Positions 33,413 through 45,365 of a DNA stretch of 64,000 bases are shown in pieces. The position numbers and the translations under genes are program-made. The notes beneath the pieces are model-generated. The model saw only the letters and a program-made list of their open reading frames with translations, ran no database searches and had not been told where the DNA came from. How positions within the stretch are numbered: the stretch's first letter is position 1; each line of letters opens with the position of its first letter. The stretch comes from Sphaerosporella brunnea. Its lineage: Eukaryota > Ascomycota > Pezizomycetes > Pezizales > Pyronemataceae. The stretch lies in assembly GCA_008704415.1 (NCBI GenBank), contig VXIS01000251.1:1-64000 (forward strand), read 5' to 3'.

Positions 33413-36400
33413 TTACCGGCGCCCACGATTACTCTTCCCAGCCCTACCCTCTCTAACCTGGCCCAGGGGTCTCCGTCCCTGCATCTGCTTCTTGAAGCCC
33501 CCTCGTCCACCCTGCTGCTTCTTATGGAACATTCCACCCTTTCCAGCAGCGTCTGGCTTCTCGGCAGCTTCGTCGTCAAGTTCCATCTCCAGGTCTCCCT
33601 CTCGCGCCCGCTTGTTGCTGAACTTGACTTTGCCCTTCTGGCCGCGGGTGTATGCGTTCTTCCCGCTGACCGCCTCGACGTATGCGTCCACCCCTCCAGC
33701 GCCAGTGTCAAGATCCATATCATCGTCGCCGCCAGCTGCCACTTTGGCGGCGGCACCCTCGTCGTCGGAGTCGCCAAGGATAAGCTTGCCGTCTTCATTG
33801 AACTTGGCTTTCGACAGCTTTTTGCCCTTAAGCGCAGGCTTGAGCGGGCGGGTAGTGGATATGTGGGCGAGAGATTTCCGGTCCAGCAGATCCAGGGGCT
33901 CGTCTTCGTCTTCGACAATGTACTGTCTTCCGCCCTTGGCGGCCTTCTTTCGAGCCTTGGGGGCGCCTCCCATCTCCTCGTCGCTTCCAGCGTCACTCTC
34001 ACTTTCCGATCCGTACAGCGCATCATCGAACTCGTTTTCGAAGCGGTTCTTACGGCGGGGCTGGGAAACGGAGTCAACAGCTTCTGCATCGCTGCCGTCT
34101 TCGCCGGCCGCCTTGGCTTCGACCTTCTTGCGTTTTCTGCGCTCGCGAGTCTTGCGGATGTTGGTGATGAGCTTTTTGTCTTCCTCGGGGGTGTGTCTAT
34201 CGATGGTATCCACACCGAAGCGTCGGATGAGCCGCTCGATGATGTGCTTCACCTTGGCCTTGAAGTGCGCCTTGTGCTCGTGGCTCCACACCATCAAGTT
34301 CGGGATCAAGGTCTTGAAGCGGGGCTCCATCATTTCCTTGGGAAGGGAGATGATGCACACTTTGATGAAGCCGAGGACGCTTCGAACGATCTCGCGGTTC
34401 TTGGAGGTCAGGAACAGATCTAGGGTTGAGACCAGCTCGCCGAGGAGGTTCTGGTCAACGTCGTCCTTGAACTGCCACATGATGCGGGTCAACGCGGTGA
34501 TGGATGCTGACACCATGTGAGGTGCGCTGCCGGCAAGACCAGCTGAGACCATGGTGAAGTACTCCTCCAGCGTTGCCTTGGCATCCGGGGCGTCGTCCGG
34601 CATGTGTGCAACTTTGCGGTTGACAATTACTCCGCCTTCGCGCATCTTCTCACCCATGGCGACCAAAATTTCAAAAGCTGCCGTGCGTGCCTTCTCGTTG
34701 ACTTCCTTGGCAGATATTACGACCTCAGAGAGGACGGCGGGGATGAAGTGGAGGTCCTCATGGGGGATGAATTCCACCATCGTCCCCAGGGCGACCAAAC
34801 GGTCACGACGGGCTGGAGGAGTCGCGGTGGCTGCCGAGGCAATAAGAAGGGCCTGGATGGCCTCGTTCTGAGATTTCAGAGCGGCCCGGCCAGTCTCGGT
34901 TTCTGCTAGACGCGGAATGACCTTGTAGGCCTTCTTTTGAAGCTGGGGATCGGTGTTTCTGTTTACAGTTGCGTTGAAGATTGCAAATAGGGTCTCGTAA
35001 GATTTCACTGGGAGGTAGGGAGTGATGGTGATGACCAAATCCATGAGAGTGTGGGCCATTGGGGGCATTGCGGATGCCTCCTTCTTCTGCTTGTCCGCCT
35101 GAGTTTGGGCGGTCAACTCTGCCAGAGAACTCTCCAACATGGCTGAAACCTTGGAGAAGGTAGCCATGAGCTCATCGTGGGGAGTGATGCTCAGGAAGGA
35201 GTTGAGGCACTTCAAAATGAAGCCACGGAACTGAGGGAGTGTGCTGCTGTAGACATTGAATAGGACAGCGAGCATGTTTCCGGCGAGCTTGGCCAGGTGT
35301 TCCAGGTTCTTTTGAGCCTGTTCCTTGGTAACTTGGTGCTGGGCAACAAGGTCTTCATCGCCATCCTCATCGGGCTCCGTCTCCAGAATGATCTTATTCG
35401 AGTCGACAAGGTTCTGCAGAGCTTTGCAGATGTTGCTGCGCAGCTCGACCTTCTGGTAAAGAACGTTGGCAAGAAGCTCGGCGAAAGTCTGGTCAAAGGC
35501 CACGGTGAGGTCGGTAGGCAAGTCACAATAACCAGGCAGGAGGTCCCAAATCTGCCCCACAATCGTCTCAAAGATTTTGATCTCAACGGTCTTCTCTTTT
35601 CCATCACCGAAATCGACGACCTTCTGGAAGAAAATTTCGGACAAGGGCACCATCTCCTCTCGGAAATGGGAAAGCTTGGTGTTGAAGATTGAATCGCGCA
35701 GAACAGGAAGCATCCACGCTCGTCCAGGTTGTCCAGGGGTGGGCTTAGCCAGGCCCAAGGGGAGGATGGAAAGAATGACATCCGGTCCCATGGCATGAAC
35801 AGCTCGGGCCAGGACCTCGTCTGCCTGCTTCTTGCCTTGGAAACCCTCGTTGCTGCGGAGCTCACCCACCACCTTGACAGCCTCGCACAAAACGGGGTTG
35901 GAGCGCCATCGCAGCTTGTTGAACAGGGCAGAAAGGACTTCGAAAACCTCCATCCAGGCACCCTGATACCGCACATTGAGAAGATCCGTGGCGGTCTTTG
36001 CAAGCTTCTGGAAGATAGCCTCCGTGGGCCGGGTAATATCGAGAAGCGAGCTATCAGGAATTGATGACTCGACAAGAGACAGCAGGCACTGTGCACTTGA
36101 GGTCCGAATGTTCTCGGCCGAGGACTGGAGGAGAGATGCAACGAGTTCGAAGAGCGCGGGCAACTTGGTGAACGCAACGTCTGGCGAAACCTGGGCGTAG
36201 ACTTCGTGGCCACGAGCTATGACTGCCAGCCACGGTGGCAGCAACTGGGAATCGCTGCTCGATGGCCGCAGCTCCGAGATCGCCTCGAGAACCACCTCCA
36301 ACTTCCCTCCGTGAACCTCATCCACCAATCCACCGAAGAGTTCCTCGAAAACTCCTAGCGCAGCCATGGTCATAAACTCATTGCCCACCCGAGCAATCTT

Positions 36401-37214
36401 GAGCAGAGACTCGCACAGCCCCTCAACCCGTTTGCTGGGCCAGGTGCCGGCCGCAGCCACAGCCTTGACCAGTTGCAACGAGTGTATTACCCGCGGGTCG
36501 TGCTCGCCACCCTTCTTCTTTTGCACCTCACTCGCCTTCATCAATTCTTGAACGCTGGTAAGTGTGACTGCACAGCACATGTCGCTCGCTGGGTGTTCCA
36601 AACTCGGGCCGGGAGGCAGGATCTGGAGGACATTGGTCAATGCTTCCTGCGCCCTCTTGCGCACCTTCGGCCGGTCATCCAAACCAAGATTCAGCAGTCC
36701 GGCCATCGCTCTCCGCGGTCCAATGTCCTTCTGCGGTATAGCCCAGCTAGCGCCATCCTGGGCGACAAGCAGACTCTCCAACACACCAATTGAGCTCCGC
36801 AATAGCGGCGCTTCCGCCTCAGGGTGTGTAAGCGCCGGCGCAAGATGGGTCAAAATCTGCACAAATTTGGCGCGCAGCAGAGGTGCGGGCGCATATGGCG
36901 TCAAGAGATCGAGCAGATATACGGTAGAGCCGGCGAGGTCTTTGTTCAGGATTGTGGAAGAGGAGATGGACTGTTGGAGGAGGGAGAGAAGGGCGGCGAA
37001 GTAGGCGGTAGGCGTGAACTCGGTGTTTTGCTCGCGCAGGATATCTTCGACCGCATTGAGGACCACGGTGATCTGCGCAGATATCAGTTAACACCGGCCA
37101 GCTTTTTTTTTTTTTTCCTTTTTCGGCGAAGATATCGCAGTCGAGATTTACCTGCTGCTGGTTTTTCTGTCTCGGCATGCGCAGGCGGTCCAGTTTTTCC
37201 TCAAGAGTCGCCAT
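33413..37214 (-). CDS. RRP12: Ribosome biogenesis protein Rrp12 (NUC173/HEAT repeat)
   Basis: There are two exons, 37152-37214 and 33413-37072, giving 1239 residues, close to the yeast length. The short first exon encodes MATLEEKLDRLRMPRQKNQQQ and joins ITVVLNAVEDILREQNTEFTP. Nearly the whole chain is helical HEAT-like repeats; the NUC173 region is around residues 380-600 (for instance AMGPDVILSILPLGL, then RAWMLPVLRDSI, then FREEMVPLS and GQIWDLLPGYCDLPTDL). The last 250 residues are Lys/Glu-rich and end in Gly/Arg-rich sequence (GGRGGFKKQMQGRR). Rrp12 associates with pre-40S and 90S particles and takes part in nuclear export of both subunits. It shares a 410-bp promoter with UTP5. Long open frames on the opposite strand over this gene are a by-product of its codon use. 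Confidence 0.93.
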
Positions 37215-37624
37215 CGTGACCGAATGTTTCTGGAGGATAACGCACGTCAAACGAGGGTTGATCCAGTTGATGATGGGGTTGTTCTGAAATTGGTGGGGGA
37301 ATTTTTCTTACCGTCTTGTCTTGTCGTACACGCAGGGATGCCGCACAACGCGAAAAACGTGAAAGTTGCGGTGTGACCACAGCTGCCGCAGCCTGCGTAG
37401 AACTCCGCCCGCCACCACATGCAACACAACATGCTTGCCGCGAGAGAAAAAAAGTCAAAAGTTTCGCATCCATCCCATCCGCAAAGTCGTGCACAGCATC
37501 TCTCGCAACATCCCGCCGCCCCTCCCACCCCCAATACCCATTTCTATTCTCCTCGGCGGACGCACTTTTCCCTTGGCCTAGTAGGCCTTCTTCCCCGGCT
37601 TTATTATTCCAACAAAAAAAAACA
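37215..37624. promoter_or_regulatory. Bidirectional promoter, RRP12 / UTP5
   Basis: A 410-bp gap between two divergent start codons, both for small-subunit assembly factors. The sequence GGGGGAATTTTTCTTACC at about 37287-37304 is the nearest thing to the A/T-rich ribosomal-RNA-processing element of yeasts, but the match is weak. Co-regulation is an inference from the arrangement. Confidence 0.45.
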
Positions 37625-39915
37625 ATGGTTTCCAAGAAGTCGGCGGCTCCAAAACAGAAGCCACAGGCGGCGTCGCATCTCTCTTCAAAACTCTCGACCG
37701 CCGCCTCATCCTCAGCAGTAATAACTGCTTCTGCATTCTCGCCCCCAGCGCTACGTCTGTCTCTTTATGCCTCTGTTGCCCTGGGTCTTGATGCGTACCG
37801 CCTGCGAATTCACGACACAAACACGGGACGTCTGCGCTGCGAACATTCTTTCGAGAAGGGCCTGCAGATCAATTCGCTATCGTGGGGTTCGCTACCACCA
37901 AAGGAAAAGAAGAGCGCGAAGAAGAAGCGCAAGAAGCTGTCCAACGGTGCTGATGCTGCTGAGGAGACTGCAAAGAATGCGGTGGTTGCGGCGGCGACGA
38001 ATAAGGGCACTATTATCCTGTTTTCGCCCAGCGAGGGTGCGGTTGTGGGAGTGTTGGAGGGAGAGCACGTTGCCGGTGTACAGTGTTTTGTTTTCTCGGA
38101 AGAGGAGGGACGCGGTTGGAGCTGTGGTCAGGACGCAAAATTGGTGGAGTGGCATATTGCCAGAAAAAATTCCCTGAGGTATGCACTGTCGCTCTACATT
38201 CTGCACTAACGGCCCGGCGCCTTGGATCCTTGGATCGTTGCTAACACCGGAACAGTAATATTCAACTGCCTGACACTTCGATTCGAAGACTTGCCCCTAC
38301 CGCCGAGAAGGTCCTCTGTGCCTCTCACACTATTTACGCAATCGATAAAGAGAACCCCGTCACACCTCAGACTTTCACCGCGCATTCCACTCTGGTCCAC
38401 TCGCTCATCGCCTCCAAGGATGAAGAGTCGTTCCTCTCCGCCGCCGAGACTGACAGATTTATCAACATTTTCTCGTTGGCCAAGAACAAGAGCTTGGGCT
38501 CGCTAGTTGCTGAGTCCGATGTTGCAAGAATATCCCTTCTCCAAGGAGCGCAGGAGGATATTCTAGCGGCCGTCACTGCGGAGGGTGTTGTTGAGGTGTT
38601 CAAGTCGCCTTTCGAGCCTATAGCTGCGGATCCCGCGGCTTCGCGGAAGAAGAAGGCTCTCACGCGAAAGGGAGAAGCCAAGATCAGGATTGTACGCCCG
38701 AACGGCAAGGACACCGTCTCCATCGCCGACGTTAGCGTTCACGACGAAGAGCTGATCCTAGTCTGGGTTGAGGGCGGAGTGAACGTCGTGTTTGAGCGCG
38801 TCCGATGGGCCAATGCAGAAGACGGCGGACTTGTCCTCAGCGGCACCGTCGACATCACCCGAAGCAAGACCAATGCGTTCGCCGTCAATGGTGCTGTAAT
38901 GAACGGCGTAAAGGAAGTCGGCAAGATGGCGGTTGACCAATCCACCGCAATTGTCATCGGAGGTGACGACATGGGGGATGTTGGGATGGAGGATGCCCCC
39001 GAGCCTGCGAAGGAACCGGAAGATGAGGAGGAAGAGGAGGAAGAGACTTCCCCTGAAGACGACGAAGAGGACGCTCAAGAAAATGGCGAGGCTTCCTTTG
39101 CTGACCGTTTCCAAGCCCTTGAGGTCGCCGCAAAGCCCTCCGGCGCCCTGCCCACCGTGAACAATAAGACTGCTCTCGAGCCTCCCGCTGCGAATGCGCT
39201 CACCTCCGTCCTCGTGCAGGCACTGAAAACCAATGACACCACCTTACTCGAGTCCTGTCTGCACACCACCGACAGCGACATCATCATGAACACTGTGCGG
39301 AAATTGCCCTCTTCTTTGGCGGTTCCCCTGCTCGAACGCCTTGCTGAGCGTCTCGCGCGGAAGCCGGGTCGTGCTGGTAGCTTGGGCGAGTGGGTACGTT
39401 GGACGCTGGTTGCCCATGGTGGTTACCTCGTCACCCTCCCCAAGCTAGTTCGCACCCTCTCTGGCTTGTATTCCACCCTCAACACTCGCGCCAATGCGCT
39501 CCCGCGATTGCTTGCGCTTCAGGGCCGCCTCGATATGTTGCAGGCGCAGGTGCAGCTTCGACAATCCTTTCGCGCCGTCGCTGTGCAACCCGAGGAGCGT
39601 CCGTCTGAGGAGGCGGTCGTTTACGTTGAGGGTCAGACACCCGAAAGCGACTCCTCGGACGATGAGAGTGATCAGGAGCCTGAAGAAGTAGGAATGGAGG
39701 GCATGAGGATCGAGGATGCCAGCTACATTAAGTCCCCTGCCGCTTTCGACTCCTCCTCGGACGATGAATCTGAGCGGGGATCCAGTGTGGAGGAAGGATT
39801 CATGGATTCCGATGACGAGGAGGATGATGATATAGATTCCGATGAGGCTGAGGAGGATGCTCGGGCTTTCCTAGATGTTGAGGCGAGTGAGAGTGAGGGA
39901 GAAGATGATGCGTAA
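37625..39915 (+). CDS. UTP5: U3 snoRNP / t-UTP subunit Utp5 (WDR43-like)
   Basis: There are two exons, 37625-38178 and 38256-39915, giving 737 residues. The start ATG sits in AACAATGG; an upstream in-frame extension exists but is not needed. The N-terminal part is a WD propeller (ALRLSLYASVALGLDAYRLRIHDTNTGRL, INSLSWGS, AAATNKGTIILFSPSEGAVVGVLEGEHVAGVQCFVF, AKLVEWHI, then TFTAHSTLVHSLIASKDEESFLSAAETDRFINIF). After an acidic stretch follows a Utp12-type helical domain (ANALTSVLVQALKTNDTTLLESCLHTTD...LLERLAERLARKPGRAGSLGEWVRWTLVAHGGYL). The tail is Asp/Glu/Ser-rich. Utp5 belongs to the t-UTP/UTP-A complex, which binds the 5' external spacer of pre-rRNA first and supports rDNA transcription. Confidence 0.92.
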
Positions 39916-40816
39916 TAGCGTGGATCACTATTATCAATAGCCAGCCCTAAAAGCCACTGCCAGCCGAGAGCCCACAAAGCAGTCGGTTCAGCCCGGGCTG
40001 TGAACGAAGCCAGTGATTTCTAGCGAAGCAAACATCCACTGTCATCCTCACCACCAGAACACCTTCAAGCTTGCCCGTTTCCCCTGATCAGCCAGCCAGG
40101 CTTTTATCGGCTCTTAAAAGTTCAGGCTAGGCTTTTATAAGAACCCGACAGCCAACAGCCCAGTCTGCGACTATTGACAACACTGGCGTGAATTACCTAT
40201 GATGACTTTTGGATTTTTTTTTTTTTTTTTTGGGGGGGGGGGGTAACCTGTTAAAGGGAAGGCGACCAAGCCCAGACGATAGAAGATGACCGTAGTTTTG
40301 AAGCGCAGGGCTTAACTGTTGATAGAGATCACATAATTACTAAGTAGCCATTATCTTCTTCGGTTTTCTCACTTGTGGTCCCGTGAAGGCAGCTTGATGA
40401 AGGTAGCATTTGTATTCCTTCATGGGCATCACTCGGAGCCCAGGCGCTATGACCGTTTCATCAACCAATCTGAAGCCGAGCTCATCTATTGTGCTTCTGA
40501 TCTAATTTACAGGATTTGACCGCCGCAATTGCCCATCAAAACGTCCAACTGGATTACAACTACCAAACAACCCCTAACCCTGACCGAGTTGGACCCTAGA
40601 TAATGACTAAGCCTGAGGCTCCTTAGGGCAAACGGCACTGTGGGCTTGGCGCCCGGGAGAGTAGTCACCGCGTTTAGGGTCCACGCACACACCAGCAGCG
40701 GCAGTTGTGTGTGAATTCGGGAATATTGCAACGCGACCCGCCCACGAAAATCCAACGACCGACCGACGCCAAACAATACCCCCGCCGATCTCCTCGACCG
40801 ACCGACAACCGACGCC
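39916..40816. other. 0.9 kb intergenic region, no gene seen
   Basis: This lies between UTP5 and the L26 gene. It holds a striking run of 18 T followed directly by 12 G (40214-40243) and a short direct repeat GGCTTTTAT (40109-40138). The right end should be the L26 promoter; ACCGACCGAC at 40761-40805 recurs twice there. Confidence 0.45.
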
Positions 40817-41386
40817 ATGGTGAAATTGAACAACGGTGCGTTTTTTTTGCTCTCGCGGAGGCGGAGGCGGAGCCGACAGGAAATGTTGGGAGAAGGAAAT
40901 GTTTGGAATGGAAAAGCTGATGGGGGTAATGATGGATAGGCCTCGCTGCTTCGCGCAGAAAGTCCCGCAAGGCCCACTTCTCGGCCCCCTCCTCGGTCCG
41001 CCGCACCATCATGTCCGCACCTCTGTCCAAGGAGCTGCGCGAGAAGTACGGAGTACGTTATACCGCACTTTTTTTCCTTCCCTCCGCGACGACGCAATAG
41101 CCTGACGATTCGTTGCGAATAGGTCCGCTCCATCCCCATCCGCAAGGACGACGAGGTCATCATTTCCCGCGGATCGCTCAAGGGACGCGAGGGAAAGATC
41201 ACGTCGGTCTACCGTCTTAAGTACGTTGTTCACGTCGAGCGTGTCACCCGCGAAAAGGTCAACGGCCAGTCTGTGCCCGTCGGCATTGCGCCCTCCAAGG
41301 TCGTCATCACCAAGTTGAAGCTCGACAAGGACCGTGAGGCCATTCTCGAGCGCAAGGGAAGGAAGACGGTTAAGGAGTCGGCGTAA
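40817..41386 (+). CDS. RPL26: 60S ribosomal protein L26 (uL24)
   Basis: There are three exons: 40817-40835, 40940-41052 and 41123-41386, giving 131 residues. The spliced N-terminus [44 protein letters not shown] and the KOW region [40 protein letters not shown] are typical of eukaryotic L26. It binds 25S rRNA near the peptide exit tunnel. The first exon covers only six codons plus one base, a layout common in ribosomal protein genes, and the 104-nt first intron is among the longer ones in this window. The gene is complete. Confidence 0.95.
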
Positions 41387-42376
41387 AATACCGGGGAGTA
41401 ATAGATGTTTGAACACAAAAAAAAAACAACAAATTTGGGGTCAACTTTTTTTTTGCGGGTTTTCATGGGCTTCTCCTTTTTTCGAGCAACAAAGCGGGAG
41501 TCATTCTAGATGGGTGGATCCTGGAATGAATCACTATGCAGATGTCTACATGGTTTTCCCTGAAAATGGAGGTTTCTGTTGCCATCGCGCGCGCGCTAGG
41601 GGAAGTGTTGCTGCTGGATGCTCGGATACCCCATTTTTTACCCTACAGCCTTCAACTCCAAATATCAAGTTGTAGTTTCCTGCTCAATTCCAACGTCACA
41701 GTGCTCGTGAGCAACGATTCGATACATCCACAATGCTGCAGTTGCCGGACTCATCCCCGGCCACCCCAACACCCCCGAAATTCCCAAAAGCGACCGTATT
41801 CGTTCTGGCCGGTCTCAAAATTAGAAGTCACTGTACTGCATCAACTGGATGCGACACCATAAGGCCCTCTCATTATCTACCACTGGGAAACTAGCTTTGT
41901 GATTCCCGCCGTTCAAAGATCCCCAATCCCATCGCTCCGACTCGATCCCACGCTTGCCATATATGATAAACCCGTTCTTTTTGTTTGGAACGAGAATACT
42001 GAGTGCTTCGAGTGAGTGCCATGAAGAAATTACCGATTAGTAACAGAAGCTGTAGTCCAGGGCTTAGGGCTTCTACTCTACAGTACGCGCCATAGACGCG
42101 GGCTATTGCTAGCACGCGAATTTCACGAATTTGGTGGAGTCGCCAACCATAATTGTATAGAAACAAAAGGCCATGCGCAGTAGATGGCTGATGTCCTCGA
42201 GTCTCACTCCACGTAGCCAAATGTAAAAAGAGAGAGAAAAAAATAAAAAACTATTTTTCAAACAAAAACCCAACCCGTTGTAAAACGCCGGTATCTGTAA
42301 TATTTATCGCGTGGGATATGAATGCAGAAGAGTTGTATGGAAGCCGCTTATTCTTTGGACCACGAACATAGATTGG
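41387..42376. other. Convergent 1.0 kb intergenic region
   Basis: The L26 gene (+) and the RPB6 gene (-) end toward each other across this gap. No gene or repeat is seen apart from short A-runs at 41417-41427 and 42232-42252. Confidence 0.45.
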
Positions 42377-42964
42377 TTAGATAAGTTCCTCGCAGCGCCA
42401 ATCCTCATAGCTGGAATGGTTCTGTGGTTAGCATGTAGAGGGAGAGGTGTCAAGGGAGTGTCATACAATCCATCCGGCAGGTATCTCCTGATGACCAACG
42501 GGATCTTCTTCTCTTGCAGCTCCTTCATCGCGATCTGAAGGGGATCAGTCTCACCGCCGGTATCAACAAGAACAGGGGCGTTCATGCTACCCAGAGTCGT
42601 TAGCCCCCACCCTTCCCATTCCACCTACACGCGCAACCTACCTGATCTGCAGCGCCCTAGTACCCAGCAGACGCGCACGCTCGTACTTGGTCATGTAAGG
42701 TGTGGTGTTTCTCTGGTCATCAGGGATTTTCTTGTCGTCGTGTTTCTTGGAGCCACCTTGCTGGGCGGCAGCGGCAGCAGCGGCAGGATCGCCAGACGTG
42801 ATGAAGTCCTGGTCGCCGAGAGCACCGTTCAGGCCGGCCCCGTCACGGTCCTCGCGGTCCTCGTTGTCGCTGAAGTGCGGCTCTTCGTCCTCGAATTCGT
42901 CAACGGGCTCGTCAAAGTCTTCGTTGAAGTCAGGCTCGTTGCCGTCGTCGCCGTAGTCAGACAT
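42377..42964 (-). CDS. RPB6: RNA polymerase I/II/III shared subunit Rpb6 (ABC23)
   Basis: There are three exons: 42642-42964, 42467-42586 and 42377-42410, giving 158 residues. The N-terminal half is acidic and ends in an Ala-rich stretch. The conserved core starts [20 protein letters not shown], continues across intron 1 to [20 protein letters not shown] and [20 protein letters not shown], and ends, from the tiny last exon, with [11 protein letters not shown]. Rpb6 is common to the three nuclear RNA polymerases and stabilises the clamp. The introns are 55 and 56 nt; the second has a CTAAC branch site. A read-through of the last intron would replace the conserved YEDW tail, so the 34-nt final exon matters. 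It is divergent from the TFIIIA gene. Confidence 0.94.
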
Positions 42965-43202
42965 TGTGGTTGGCTGGTGGTGGTGGTGGTGAGAGTTGAG
43001 GTTGATGTTGGTTGGAAAAAGAATTCGCGAATGGAACCCTGTTCGCTGGCTGCTGCGCGCTAGTCCTGTTCCGGCTTGGCGATGCTGGCTCGCCTGCGTC
43101 AGTGGTTACACGCACAACAGCGGACTTTTTTTTTGTCGCGAAATTCATTTGCCAAAAATCGCGGCGGCTCGACAATTTCCCACACCGCTTCCAACAACCA
43201 CA
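42965..43202. promoter_or_regulatory. Bidirectional promoter, RPB6 / TFIIIA
   Basis: A 238-bp gap between divergent start codons of two transcription-machinery genes. A GGT repeat lies at 42972-42991. No specific factor site is evident. Confidence 0.45.
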
Positions 43203-45148
43203 ATGCCTGGCAGAGTGAAGCTCACCAGCACGGCAAATCTGACCGCTGAGCTTCCGCTGCCGAAACGGAAGCTGGTGGTCGAACTAATCGCAGTTCCTCC
43301 CTCAAAGCGTACGAAGTCTGCGGATGACACCAGCAATGACAGCTCTCCTAGTTTGACATCAACGAAGCAATCTACAGCTGCCGATAGTACGCCTTCTACA
43401 ATACCGCCTTCATCTCAGCCTGTTTCGGCTTCTTCGTCGTCAAAGAAACGGGCCCCCTCAAAGCCACGTACAAAAAGTGTGTTGCAAACCCGCGGTGGTG
43501 GTGATGGTGGTCTCAAATGCTGACCCCAGAGCTATCCATCGTAGAATATGATTGTACTCACGAAGGCTGCGACAAATCCTTTACCCGACCGTGCCGGCTC
43601 GAAGAGCACATGCGTTCACACAGCGGGGAACGGATTTACAAATGCGACCAAGATCCGGAGCACTGCGACAAATCCTTCCTCCGGGAGTCACATCTCAAAG
43701 CGCACATCAAAGCTATCCACGTCAAGATTAAGCCCTACAAATGCACCTTCCAGATCCCGATGGGGCAGGAAGACAACCGCGGGGAATTCGGCTTCAAAAG
43801 AAAAGCTTCCGAACCAGCTGAGGGGGGTGAGGACGAGGAAACTGGAATGAAGGAGTGTGGTGCTAGTTTTCCTACAAACCAGCATTTGAAACGGCATATT
43901 GAGAGCCATCTGAAAACTTTCCCTTACATTGTGAGTTGCTGCGTGTGTGCGCTTGCGAGGCTGGGTTCAGAGAGTAATTGGATGCAGTGCAAAGACTACC
44001 CTCCATGCACAGCTGGATTCCGCAAGAAGGGCCCTCTAGCCCGCCATGTCCGCTCTGAACACATGGGCGTGAAGCCCTGGGCCTGTCCCCATAAGGACAT
44101 TGAAGATTCCAGCAAACCATGTCCAGCATCCTTCGACACCAAAGGCAAGCTCGGCAACCACGTCGCAACCCTCCACAACGGCCTTGCAAGGCGAAGATAC
44201 ATCTGCACCCTATGCGTCACGGCTTCTCCTTCCGTCCCCGAGCAACAGCAGCCAACATCAACGACATCACCTCCATCCAATATCCCCCGCGCCACCACCG
44301 TCGATCTGGACCGCCCACCAACCAACCCCAGCACCGAGGACGCAACCCTCCTCCTCAACCTCTCCCAGGCCAGCTTCCCGGTGATTCAGGCCCCCGTGCC
44401 TCCGGAGCCATCACCCGAATCTCTGCGCAGCGAAGGAATGCTCGGCTTCACCACGCACGCCGAGCTGCGCACGCACATCAGCATCGCGCATCCGCCCATA
44501 TGTATACACTGTGGCTACGCCGCAAAGCGCCAAGGCGACCTCCGCAAGCACCTGCGCGAGAAACACGAATTGTCAGTCGAGGAGCGGTCGCCATGGGTGT
44601 GTGCGTGGGAAGGCTGCGGGCAAGGGTTCACAAAGAAGAGCAATCTCACCACACACACGGCCACGGTGCATCAAGGCCTCAAGCCGTTCCTTTGCGAGTA
44701 TCCCGAGTGCCGCAAGAGGTTTGGACACAAGGCGGTGTTGACACGGCACATCACTGCGAAGCATACCGAGAAAAAGGCAGAGGCGAAAGTTAAGAAGCCC
44801 AGGAAGAAACGAACTAGAGCTATGGGATTGGCGGAAATGCTCACGGGCTATGGATATGAAGAGAGCGGCAGAGATATCATTTGCGCCGTCCAGGGCTGTC
44901 CGTATAGATTCTCTAGACTGATAGATTTAAGGCGCCATCTCGGTGCACAGTCTGGGCATGCGCTCGGTGAAGTGCAGGTGGAGGAGTTGATGAAGCTGCA
45001 GGAGAAGGCGGAAACCAGAGGTAAGAAGGCAAAGGCGAAGGGAAAGAAGGTAGATATTGAACCGGAGACAAGCGAGAGCGAGTGGAGCATCGCCGGAAGC
45101 GACACTGAGGACGAATATGAGGTATACCAGTTCGACGATGACGAGTAA
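43203..45148 (+). CDS. Transcription factor IIIA, C2H2 zinc-finger protein
   Basis: There are three exons: 43203-43476, 43530-43930 and 43988-45148, giving 611 residues. A basic/Ser-rich N-terminus of about 90 residues precedes ten C2H2-type units. The first reads YDCTHEGCDKSFTRPCRLEEH, the fourth YICKDYPPCTAGFRKKGPLARH; the sixth is split by an insert of roughly 80 residues rich in Pro/Thr, and the third by an acidic insert. The last units are WVCAWEGCGQGFTKKSNLTTH, FLCEYPECRKRFGHKAVLTRH and IICAVQGCPYRFSRLIDLRRH, then an acidic tail. TFIIIA binds the internal control region of 5S rRNA genes and 5S rRNA itself. Intron 2 (43931-43987, 57 nt) is stop-free and in frame; it interrupts finger 4, and only the spliced form keeps its cysteine spacing. 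Confidence 0.92.
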
Positions 45149-45365
45149 AGGAGGGAATGAGCGGATTTTGTGTTTACATGTATTTTTTTTTTCTTTTTTT
45201 TTTTTTGGCGTACTACTCAGTAAGAAAACGGTGGGGGGGTGTTTTTTTTTTATTTTTTGAGTTGGGTGATTCTTTACCACCCTATTTATCACCCTAGTCC
45301 GACCACATATCCCCACCACTCACTCACCCAGCCCAAACCACCAACCAACCAAACACTACTACACC

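Noticed and set aside
33221..34520. ORFs of 400 and 342 codons on the plus strand
   Set aside because: They are antisense to the RRP12 3' half; the minus-strand reading is a clear HEAT-repeat protein with the right length.
7540..40030. Short shared motif AGTGATTTCT-G-GAAGCAAA at about 7539-7557 and 40011-40030
   Set aside because: About 20 bp with mismatches and no similar flanks; not enough to call a repeat family.
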